A DNA stretch of 64,000 bases from Neelides folsomi. Taxonomy: Eukaryota > Arthropoda > Collembola > Neelipleona > Neelidae. Numbering within the stretch: the first letter of the stretch is position 1; every line of letters starts with the position of its first letter. Where the stretch lies: the NCBI GenBank assembly GCA_034687125.1, contig JAQGBZ010000155.1, positions 79,666-143,665 of the forward strand. The letters are read 5' to 3'. The notes below the pieces were generated by a model. It did not search any database, was not told the DNA's origin, and was given only the letters and a program-made list of their open reading frames with translations. Made by a program: the position numbers and the translations under genes. Shown here in pieces: positions 23,964 through 40,488 of the stretch.

Positions 23964-26900
23964 ATGGCAGATTCGGAATTCGAGGAATTTCGGAAACATT
24001 TTGACAAATTACCACAATACATTAAAGCGCCTCCTTCCATTTACACGTAAGTTTTTCTCTCATTAACATCATGCATCATCTATACTGACTGATCGTGACT
24101 CTCCGCGCCCTAAAATTCATCAACAGCTGCAATCATTCAATTTCCCTATTAAATATTCACTCCTTTTGGGCTGGGTAGTTGGAGAATAACAATGATGTTG
24201 ATCAGCAGATTTTCATTTTCTATCTATTTTAACTTACCAATACATATTGAACCGAGGAAATTTAATTAAGAGATTAGGGTTATCGCATTGCATATGGAAA
24301 TTGCATGTATGTAATGTATTGATAGAATATTTTCATAAGTTAAAATCTATACATTGGTATTAAACGCTATCATATATATTTGCAATTAGCACCATTGTAC
24401 ATATATAATTATATTGACATCTACATACGCATACACGTAGAGTATTATTTACAATTAGTAAATGTCTTTTGATATTAAAAACTGAAATATTCAGGCATTG
24501 CATCAAAGAAATATTGTATATGTATGAATTACATTAATGTAACTTGTCATACAAAATACAAAAACTAATTACTCCACATAATAAATAATAGCATACTATT
24601 TCCCAAGATATTAAATAAATTTGAATAATCTATGTTTTTCATTACACACTGCTACCTTTAATAATTTATGACTTATTCCCTTATTTAAATTTATCACCTC
24701 TAAAGATTGTACATGTATTATATATCTAGGATAGGTAAATGAATTATTCTCGTACTTTCATATGAACTTGTTTATTGTATTAGTTTAGTAATTAATATAT
24801 TATAGCCTCGTGCATGACATTGAATTGAGCGAAGAAAATGAAGAAAGAGGTGAACCTTTCTCCGCTGACCTTCAGCTTCTTCCAGAAGATTCCCCAAGAC
24901 TTACACGGAAAAGGAGAAAACTTCCGCAAATACCAAAGAATCCTCCAAGAAGATGTAATTTTATTTTCATTATTAACATTCATAGATTCAAATTACGCTT
25001 ATTTTTTATATGAATAAAATATGCTAAAAACCAGGCTTAAATAGTAAAATTATTGATTTTCAAAGGGAACGAAGAAACCCGAAGTATCTCACTGGCTCAA
25101 GAGATACGAGAGGCAGACCGAGGCTATTATCATGGAACGGAAGGAATTACACGGCCAAGCTTCATTCTCAAATTAAATTATCATGGTCATGGAGGTATGT
25201 ACAGACTGTAATAGACTTTTAGTAATATTATTCTATTATTTATAAAATAAAATAATTAATTTTCAAATATGTTCTTGTATAGAGGAAGAAAGTTCTCCGG
25301 ATTCGGAAAAATATCCAAGTTTAGATTCAGGTCATTCAACAATTCATTCCGACGATGGCAGCAAACCTTTTTTCTCACCTCAAATTCCTTCGATTGCTGG
25401 TAATTCTAAATATTTAATTATATCATTGGAAGCAAAAATTTTTAAAACCATTGATGTGATTCTTTTACATATATATATATATAATATTAATTTTAGAATC
25501 CTTTTCTCCAACTTCTCCCTCGCTGTCTGGAGTTCCCTTCAATGAAGTTGAGATTCTCGAAGCGACTCACAGGGGCCTTCACAAATTTGTTCCTCGACAT
25601 CATGACGAGATTGAAATTGACATAGGAGATCCAATTTATATGCAGAAGGAAGCGGATGATTTGTGGTGCGAAGGTAAAAAATGATAATATGTTGGTCATG
25701 TTAAGTTATAATTACATTTACCATTATGTATTAGGTATATATGTAAAAGCGTGATATTATTATCATATATTTAAATGTTTAAAATTATGTATTGGACATT
25801 TTTACTTAATTATCAATTTCTTACCAAACCGTTAAGGCTTACTGCCTACTATTTACAAATATCTATAAAAAATATCTGCATAATATCCCGTTTCGGTCCA
25901 GTTGGGAACCATTTCATGTATTTATTGTAATTTCATTATACCAATGGTTTCCTGAAAAATAATCGGTGTGTATGAAACTACTACTGTCCTGTTGTTAAAG
26001 AATCTTAGATAAACGGTAAAGAGAAATGACATGGTTGAATCCAAATCTCTTTGTGCATTGTTTGGACCAAATATATTTTTTTGGCAGGAGTGAATCTTCG
26101 GACCAGCATGCAAGGGATTTTCCCTTCTGCCTACGTCGTAGACGTGGAGTACAACGACTTTGATCCTGGAGCCGTGAAAGTGAAGAAGGAGAGATACCTC
26201 ATCAATTACATTGGGTCTATCGAGACGCTCTACCATAAAGGAAATGAGGTTCTTTGCCAGGCCGTGAGCAAGATGACTGGACATGAGGCCTATGTCGACT
26301 CCCACACTCGCCCCTGCATCCTTGAAATATCGGATCAAGGCATACGGATGCTCGACAAGGGACCCGTAACTTATTTTCTTCTTCCTCTTTTAGCTCAAAT
26401 GAAAGACAATGACTTTGTTATCTCAACCTATTCATTACGCCTTCAACTCCACCAGTGTTGTATATTTCACATTGATATATCATCTTTATAAATTTTGTAT
26501 GGACGTATTTTTTACATAACTTCAATTAGAGAACCCTTTCTTATACAGATATATCTTGTATACCATGATATGTGTTTAGATTAGATAGTCTTTTGGTATA
26601 GTCAGGATATGACATAGGGATGCGGGGGCGCCATATTGAAAAGAGTGGGAATGGAAATTGACCATTCCACCGGTCTGTTGAACGTTGTTTAGGAAGTGAA
26701 TCGAGTTAAGAAAACCTTTTATCTAAATTACTTTCCAAATCAATTCAAGCCTATCTCCATGTGTAATGCATAATGCCTATAGAGTGCACAATCAGCATAT
26801 TTTTTATAAAATAATTTTTCTCCTGTCTTTATATCATTGGAGGTCATTATCAATCCATTGGATTTGTAGTCTCAACCTCTCAACTTTTATAAATGTGGAG

Positions 26901-27289
26901 ATGAGTAGATTTTATAAAAGAAGAAATAAATAGAACGAGGAGAATTGATTAAAGGGTTTCATAGGTTGGTCGCGGCGTGTCGTGTCATGATTACTTTTAC
27001 GCTTTGAAGAACGTCTCCTTTTGCGGGTTCCACCCGACTGATCATCGTTACTTTGGCTTCGTCACTAAACATCCGACTCTCAATCGATTCGCTTGTCATG
27101 TGTTCATTTCTCGGGACTCTTCTCGACCTGTCGCCGAGGCTGTTGGGTAAATTCCCTTATAGCATTTCTCCCAATTTCCTCTTCTGGCTTTCAATTCACT
27201 TGTTGAGTTTGAGTAGTCGGGCGTTCCAGAGGTTTTACCAGAAATTCATCGAGACGGCTTACCCCATCGAAGACATCTACATTGAATGA
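23964..27289 (+). CDS. Aplip1: JNK-interacting protein 1 scaffold (JIP1/Aplip1)
   Basis: Eight exons: 23964-24046, 24806-24954, 25066-25194, 25283-25399, 25497-25673, 26088-26365, 26965-27146 and 27217-27289. They join in phase to 395 residues, shorter than fly Aplip1 (about 490) and human JIP1 (711). An SH3 domain spans about 175-237 ([38 protein letters not shown]). A PTB/PID domain follows ([15 protein letters not shown] ... [30 protein letters not shown]). The C-terminus [11 protein letters not shown] matches the JIP1 motif that binds the kinesin light chain TPR domain. A basic patch [11 protein letters not shown] (62-72) could be a docking site, but the canonical JNK-binding sequence is not obvious. 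The family links JNK-pathway kinases and APP-type cargo to kinesin-1. The ATG is 125 bp after the RPE stop. Confidence 0.93.
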
Positions 27290-28400
27290 ATTACCAAACA
27301 AGCGACCAGTTTAACTATACTTCTTAATAGATACACATATGCCGTATTTGCTCTATATTAATTGATACAGTGGAGGTGATATTATACTACATTTTTGTAA
27401 ATACCTAAGATCTATTTAGTATTCCTTAAATGCGAACAAAGAACGGAGACTTTCACAACTCTCACAAAGATGACAGAACAAATTAAATTTTAAGTTTTAT
27501 TAATGAAATTGCAATATGAAGTTGTAAGTCGAAACAGAGATTTGATAGAACTTTAATATATATATTGTAATTAGTAATTAGAGCAATTAAGGTCTCAATG
27601 TAAGAGTGCTACAAAAGCTTTTTAACTTTTGATCATTTTTAACTCGACGAGGATGGATCATGACATGATCTCAAGACAAATCTCTATATAACGAGTTCAA
27701 CTTGGATGGTACTAACTTGAAAAAGTTTCCTATTATTATTATTGTTATTACTATTATTATTGTCAATGGTATATGACTTATAACCGAATACACTGTGTGT
27801 ATTTGATCGGTATCTACTAATGTATGTCACACTATATCTACTATATATTATATGTAATATATAGTTGTTTAATATATATAATAAAATATACGCTGATGTG
27901 TTAGTTGGATAAAAAAGCGTGAATGCGCAGTGCGGGGATTAACGCTGTTTAAAATAAAATTCTCTTAGTTTTCAAACGCCAATTCTTTTTTTAAATTTTT
28001 TACATGAATTTACACATCTCTCATAGTCATATATCTACATAAAGATTCATATATAGATTTTTTACAAGGAGATAAAAATTGACTAAATTGAGTGAGTGAG
28101 TGAAAGGAATATTTAAGTTTTCGAAAATCTTTGTTTCTTTGTTCAGGTTTTCTATTTCCAATGGTGTGTGGTGTGATTGAATAAAAGTTTGGTGATGGGG
28201 GAATTTATACGATGGGGTCTACGACGTTTGGGGATCATTATTTGTGCGATTCTCCGTCGGGATTTAATGGAATTGAAGAGGAGGCAATAGATAAGTGTGT
28301 GTTGAGTGGATGGGGTTTCCGTGTATCTTTCTCCATTTCCATTGGATCGAACCGGGTGTTGGAACCCGGGTGCGTCATTCTCGCTTCGTCACTCGGGAAG
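27290..28400. other. intergenic region and TPH leader
   Basis: I see no coding exon between the JIP1 stop and the preferred TPH start. A strong acceptor TTTCTTTGTTCAG (AG 28145-28146) suggests a non-coding 5' exon for TPH upstream of it. A 15-nt palindrome GATCATGACATGATC lies near 27656-27670. Confidence 0.5.
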
Positions 28401-33477
<5,077 letters not shown>

Positions 33478-34501
33478 ATCTCATTTAAAAACATTAGTAG
33501 GCTTAACCAGAAATTAATCAATTTTTAATTGAAGGACATTTGATCGGGATTTGTAGGCAAAATTCTCATACTAATCCTAAATTTACGAGTATGAGAAGTA
33601 ATATGATTAAAATAAATAAAAAAGCAGATACAAATAATAAGTAAAAAGTAATATATAACTACATACCTGTATATATAATACTACATAAAATATATTAAAA
33701 AGTTTGATCTGTCAGATATGAGTAGATTCCTTAAAATCGCTAAATAACTCTATCAGCTTTTAACCAATAGTGATGTTAACTGATAATATTTATCCAAAGT
33801 TAAACAGAATGGGACCACATTATAAATGGTGCATTTCCTCTCCAGGACCAACTTCGCTGATTACTTAAACAATCTCATAAAGTAAATAAATATGTAAATA
33901 ATGCCAATCAAACATAATAAACTTTGAAGAAGTATATTTATATTTTGTCATTTTCTAATTCATAGCTCATTGAAAACATTTATTGTTCAGGAAATTATTT
34001 GATCACAAAGTTAATTAATTATTAATTTATAAGCTATATAAGCATGATTTTAAAAGGACTCATTATGGCATTCAGCTTCCTATTAATAAATCAGATCTTT
34101 GCATAACACAGGAATTCAAATTTGACCTACATAATTATCTTGTAATTAAGCAGATTTATATAAAATACATTTACCTAAACATTTTAATATATTTAGGTAG
34201 ATAATTACATTTCGTATTTAGTTAATTCATGGCGCATTATAATTGTAATATAAAATTTGTTTTGCATAATTATTAATTAATTTTAAAGAAAATATGAAAA
34301 CTTTATTGAGATTATTAGAGATATTTAAAATCAGATCTCGTCAGAATAACAGTTATAGCCTTATATTAATACTTAATGTTAGTGATATTTATATTAAAGT
34401 CTAAAATCTAATTAATAAAATAGCTAGTTTTTATGATGTAAGAAATCCATTAATGTCATCAAGCACCTATGAGTAATAAACATTATTTAGAATCGTCTGG
34501 T
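33478..34501. other. intergenic region between convergent TPH and C9orf72 genes
   Basis: AT-rich sequence without coding signal. AATAAA near 33607-33612 is a likely TPH poly(A) signal. Confidence 0.6.
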
Positions 34502-36777
34502 TTAGCACATTGCTTTCATTTTCTCCGTGATTCCAGGTCGAAGCTTTTCTGCTGCAACTTGGACGAGAGCATACTCAGCAGGATCAAACCCAAGAGATAT
34601 CGGGCACCAACGGATTAATTTACTCCTCTCCTCTTTCGTCTCCCCCCTATATAAATAATTAATTGCTGATTAGTATTCCCCATTTCAGAGTTATAAGTAT
34701 TCAATTAATGTAAATAATAATAATTTTAGATAAGTTAACCTTAAAGAGTAAATGTATGTAATTAGGGACATGGCTTTTGAGAGAACGAGCCTCCTAAACA
34801 GAACGATCCGAGCATATCGTCGCTCAGGTGGCAAAAGAAATATATCGTTGACCATTTTACTAACGAATCCTCCTGACTCTTTTGCAAAGGCTGGAAAAGG
34901 TCTACATCAAAAAAAGAATTTTATAGAATAGTCTACATAAACAATATAGGTTAAATATGAATTTAGTCATATAAAAATTAACTAATAATAATCATACTCA
35001 ATGTGAGGAGATATTATAGTGGTTGAGTTCCATAACGCATTGAGTTCGTGAAGAAGTACAATCTTCCGATTTTTCTTATGGCTTTGAACTTTCGTTTGTC
35101 GTACTTTAACTTTTGGCGAAAGCTCAACCTTGTTAAATAGAAAAATTTGATTTTTACAATTGCTAACATTACAAATTTTTATAATGAAGGTTAATACATA
35201 TGTGGAAGCACTTCTACCCGTCGTAACTTGATTAAAAGACACACGTTTTTCACCATTGACCCTGAGCATCAATCCCTAAAACACATTGTAATTACTTTAG
35301 TGTAAATGAATATGAATATGTAGTAATATTTGAATTGTAAATTGTAAATAATTCCTATTATTACTTGGACGAATAATCCTTTCATATAAGTATCTGGAAT
35401 GGTTGGTAGAATATATCGAGAGCAGTAGCGTTCTTGTTCAAGATTAAAGCAGAGCAAGAAGCGAATGACCTTTATTAACAAAACACCATTCAATTTAATT
35501 GAAAGGCAAAATGATTCGATTCAATCGCATTACGTGATTCACATTATAACACAAATGAATAATAAATGTAATTTAATTATAGTACCTGATTCACATCTTT
35601 GACATCAGAGCCAACCACAATGGTCGAGCATGAAGTTGTTAAATGCGAAGTGATAAGTTGTTCCCAAAATATTTTAGAACCAAACTGAGGAGGTAGATAG
35701 GCCAAAGTCTCTAAACATTCATTTCCTTCTTCAACTTCCGGTGAATTTGGGACAATTTCTTCATCGTTTGGAATTTTGATGTTCCACCAACAATTTCTTA
35801 ATCCAGTCATCGTCTTGCACAGTTCAGCACACCATGAATTGATCATTGAACTTTGTAGTTTATTCTAATAAAAATCATTTATTAATTGGACAAAAATACT
35901 TTTAATTATGACATTAAAATTAAAACGTAATGCAATCATCATGTTTTTTAACTCTGTAAAGAAGAACTCCGATTTTAGGTGTAAATTCAGCCAGCCAATT
36001 TAGTAACAACGGTCTCAAGAGTAAGAAATTTGTTAGGAAGGAGAGATGAGCAAGAATGGCAACGGAATGAGGAACAGTCGTGGCAGGTCGATCATTTTCG
36101 TTCAATTGGGAATTGTGAGATCCTCTCGGGTTTCTCACTCCTTCTTCCACCGGAGAAGGAACTCGGATTGAGACAGAGACATAGGCGAGCTGAAGATCAT
36201 CAACGAGACATAAAGTGCTTCTGAATGTGTTGGGAGTCACGAGGTTTCCATCAACATCGTGGTGATCGACAGTATGATCCGTGACATATTTGACAAGACG
36301 TCCAAGTTGGGGTGGCAAGTTGGCTGGGAAAAAACAACTTGTTCTCTCTTCGGTCCAAAGGTAGACACATTGCGGTCCAACAATGTTGTCCCATCGAGAA
36401 ACTACGACCCCCACGAGGATTTCATTCTTCTTTTGCCCACAAGGATATTTGTAATAATTGTTCCGATACTCTCGACTTCCGCTCTCATCGGGAAATGATG
36501 GTGCGGAAGGAAGATGGAATCGCTCTTCTTCTTCTCCCCCAATTGACGATGTGGGACTTTTAAGTGAGTGGGTGGATGGACCTTCAAATTCAGATTCCCG
36601 TTCTCGAAGTCGGCCAAGTGATGATGTGGATGAGGATTTCCGTAAGGTACTGTGACTTTGAGGTACATGTAGAGACGATGGGGATTCAGATAAGGTCCTC
36701 TCGATAATTAAAGATCTTGTAAATGAACTTTTGATGGACTCGGGAATTCCTAGATTCCCTTTCGTCTTTTCTTCCAT
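34502..36777 (-). CDS. C9orf72: C9orf72 homologue (DENN/longin-type protein), apparent frameshift near the end
   Basis: Minus-strand coding exons: 36777-35953, 35864-35586, 35469-35365, 35275-35198, 35128-34998, 34901-34740 and 34641 onward. As read, the last exon stops at 34584 (545 residues; human 481). A non-coding leader exon ends at 36887, its intron ending at 36787. After a roughly 110-residue Ser-rich extension comes the longin part (VGVVVSRWDNIVGPQCVYLW, compare human YWDNILGP). Then come SCSTIVVGSDVKDVNQ (human CSVVVGSSAEKVNK), RYCSRYIL, MKGLFVQGL and HELNALWNST (human RSELTAFWRAT). The human C-terminus ALAEKIKPG appears as VAAEKLRPG, but in the next frame (34588-34502), implying a one-base shift near 34589-34591. 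C9orf72 forms a complex with SMCR8 and WDR41 that regulates lysosomes, autophagy and small GTPases. Confidence 0.88.
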
Positions 36778-38946
36778 GCTTACAACCTTAAATGAATATA
36801 ATAGTTAGTGACATTAATAGTCGATATTAAGGAATTAATATTGCTCAATAAAATAATTTAATAGTAAAAGATTTATAGAAACTTACTTGATTCTCGATGG
36901 GCAAAACTTGGACTTTCGCAACATTATAACTATTTTTAATGTATCAACAAAACAAAGTTTTCAAAAAGAGTAGTCAAGATTTGACATAATCTTTCATTTA
37001 TAAACAAGTAACAAATTACGAAGATACAAAATGAGTCATTCTACGAAATTGAATTTAAATATAATAGTGTTTGAAATCGGGAATTGATAATTGGAACGAT
37101 GGATTATTCCAAACTAAATAAATATTCAAACGTCAAGTAAATCTTTAAATTAAAAATTCATAAGAGAAACATTTAATTTTAAATAAAGGGATGGGTGTAA
37201 TTCGATCTAATAATTGGTAATAAACACATTTCAATTCCACTTCCTTACTTCCTTGGATTTAAATATATTGTTTAAATACAGTTAGTTACAAATTGTAACT
37301 TATAATTACATATATGTAATGATATATATCTTTATATATTGTTCATCGTACTTTCCTATATCTCTCTCTCAATCAAAGTACGAAGTACGAACCATTGGCA
37401 ATTCCCGGTAACACGGATGATTATATAGAATCAACCAATAAATTGAAAAAATAAAACGTTTATTTTATTCCTACTACAAAATAAATAGGTACATATATAA
37501 ACTTAAGTTAATAATAATAATGAACTTTTATTTAATTTATAAGTATGTATTCTCCATAAACGTATAAATACGTATTTACTCAAATATAATAATTAATTAT
37601 GATTATAAAATAAAATTCTCAAGATCACGTTATGTAAATAAAGAATAAAAATGAAATTAATCAACAAATTACATATTTATATAAAATAAAATTCATTTCA
37701 CTGATGTGATGTTGACAAGTTTTGAGTAAACTCCGCATCGCTCTTTATGATTGAGAAGGAGGAGAAATGAAGGTAATGGAATAGGATCATGCCGACAAAA
37801 CAGAAGAGGAGATTTAAGTGAAAGTGGACCTTGATGGCCCATGAGTGTTTTTCTCCATAAGTGGAGATGATTGAAGACTTAAGGTATGGAATTCGAGTCC
37901 CTCTCATTATTGATCTCTTCAGGAGTGGGAGAGATGCAGATGGCAAACCTCCCGTCCACCCGCAAACATTTACTATCCCACTCAAATGGAAAAAGCCACT
38001 TTACACAACTTCCCCAAATGTGGATTAGAGATGAGGTTTATTATTAAGAAGTCCTGAGAACTCGCCAACTTCTTTTGCCCCATTCCAACTATCTGCTTCC
38101 ATCCACTCCTTCGACCATATTTAGATGTTTGCATTAGAAAGAAAATACATAACTTACAATATCTATTGTGTATCGACACTCAACTTCCATCTAATCAAAA
38201 AGCCATTTATGGAAAGTAGTGAAAGGAAACGCGGATGGCAGTGATTATTATTCCAATATAACCAAGGCTCAAATAGTAGTTAATTAATTAGTTAAAGCAA
38301 ACAAAACTAGAAATAATCAATATTTAGTTATGCTTCAACCCCAACTCCCAATCTTATTACATATATACGCAACATATTTAATTATAAATTCTATGAATAA
38401 TTCTTGGAATCTTCGATGAAGTGGTTTTTGAAGAGATTACGAATATGATGCCGATAAAATCTATGTATCCTATTTATAATTAATATACCAATCGATAACA
38501 TTTTATATTCGTATGAACACTCTGAATAAGATATAGCATTTACATATTTAAAGCGGTGTTTTACGTGTTTCATTGAATTTTCCAAATATGTATTTAATAT
38601 TACTTTGTCGTGATTAATTTAATTCCAAACTTGTCTTTTAATCCGATTGTAACTATTTATTACATTTTAATGAATGGAGATTAAAAGGTCAAACTGATGT
38701 CTCAGGTTTGATGGTCGGTTTACCCACAGCCCACAAGACAACACAATTCCTTGTTTACTTCATAGATATTATATTGTTATATATATATACCTAATAATCT
38801 AATATAATGGCCATTAGAGCACTAATTGTAAGACACTTGAAAATCGTAATTATTGAATACATGGGAGTGAGTAAGCTGACGCATTTGACATTCACAAAAT
38901 TCCAAATGATTCTAATTCTAATTAATACACAAGGGAAAAGAGCCTT

Positions 38947-40488
38947 CCACGTGGTTGGGGATTTGGGGATTCACTGAGCCGTAAAATGAAGGTAATTCAT
39001 TAATTCAAGGGTTTAGAGAGAATCTAAAGGGTTGAAATTGGCCAAATGAGCAAAGGTTGAAATGGATAATGGGTGTTGAATGACCGAAAGCGGAAGAGGC
39101 GGGTCGGTTTGGCCCTGGCAGTTTCCCAACGGTGGTCATCATCATCTCCCTAAGGTATCCCCGTGCCCTTCCACAACTTCCCGACCGTTGACCTCAATTG
39201 AAGAAATTACATTTGGTCTCCAGGACTCTCCGCGGGAGAGAAAAGAAGTTTGGTCCTTTGAAATTATAAGAAAGAATTTTTTCAACTAGTTGAACCAATT
39301 CACTTCTTTTTGAATTTATTTACCAATCTTCTCTCCACTCTTCCACAATAAAATTTATCTGAACCCCATAACCCGTCATTTCACTTTTATTAAAGTCTTC
39401 ATCGCTTTGAATCGAACCTAATGGATTCCATTCTTCTTCCCTGCTCACTACCCGTGAAACTTTCTCCAAAAAACCCATACAAAGAATCATCAAATTTCAA
39501 AGCTTTCCACATATGAGCACGCGTTCATGTATCTAACTAGCATCATTTCAATTTTAATAACAATTCAAGTTTTAGACTCCTGTTCAATTAGACTAAGTTT
39601 TGACTGATTTCATTTCACAGTTCCACGTTGAACTAAAATTCAAACATTATTGTATATGATCTAATATCAATACTATTAAATAATTGTTCTGTGGATATAA
39701 GAAAAGTCAAAGATTAGAGATTTCAATTGTTGATACAAATGCACATTTTGATTATTCCTTTGAGATTTATTAATATATTTATCGAGCTTAAGGGTTATTA
39801 AGAAATAGAATAGAAGCCTATTAAAACCTTAAGCTTATAAGAAGTTGTTCTGATTGTGAATATCCGAAATAGTCAAGTCTGATTTGTTGTGAAAAACAAC
39901 ATTGAAGGACTATGACATAATATTTGCATGTAGGCATAATAACAATGTTGGTTCTTTTATAAGAGTGAGTTTGGTTGTATCCAATGAGGGTTGTTCAGAC
40001 GTTGGCCAAAATTCCGTTTACGATTCTGTTCGTCCGGTTGGGGGCATTGTGAGGACAATGGGATTCTCCGGAGGGGCACATAACTTATCAAATATTTCCT
40101 CCTCGTGCCCCGCCGACTTTTACTCCACTTCCGGAGATTCATGGGTGAGCTTATTTATACGACTGTTAATCTCAGTGGCCGACGGGCCCCGCCGCACGGA
40201 ACCCTCTCCCTTATCTCCTGGAGGATTGGGAGCCCCACTTCCGCCTAATTACTCGGTCACCATCTGACAACTCTCCACGTGGCCCTATAAGGCCCCCCAT
40301 CACTTGGGAACTAATAGGGAAATTTGGGTGGGGAGTTATGACCCTCGCCACATCATCCTCATTAGACGTTTAGAGACGCGTCAAAGGAACCAGCAAGGCC
40401 CAGTTAATGTACAGACCGCGGTACACTGCCGTTTATCTTTATCTTTATGGGGACGTTGAGGGGCTTTAGGCACTCGGATTCCACGTGG
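38947..40488. promoter_or_regulatory. cluster of three CCACGTGG (E-box) sites in a GC-richer island
   Basis: Identical CCACGTGG palindromes are at 38947-38954, 40275-40282 and 40481-40488. CACGTG is the site of bHLH factors such as Myc/Max, USF/MITF and CLOCK/CYCLE. Clustering in a GC-richer island without a gene suggests an enhancer or an unrecognised promoter. Function is inference. Confidence 0.35.

Noticed and set aside
37698-38179. Adjacent minus-strand frames 37698-37985 and 37982-38179
   Set aside because: They overlap by only a few bases and translate to unconvincing sequence. A spliced gene could not be built.
39902-40267. 121-codon plus-strand frame in the GC-richer island
   Set aside because: No recognisable motif, no supporting splice sites, and similar-length frames occur on the opposite strand.
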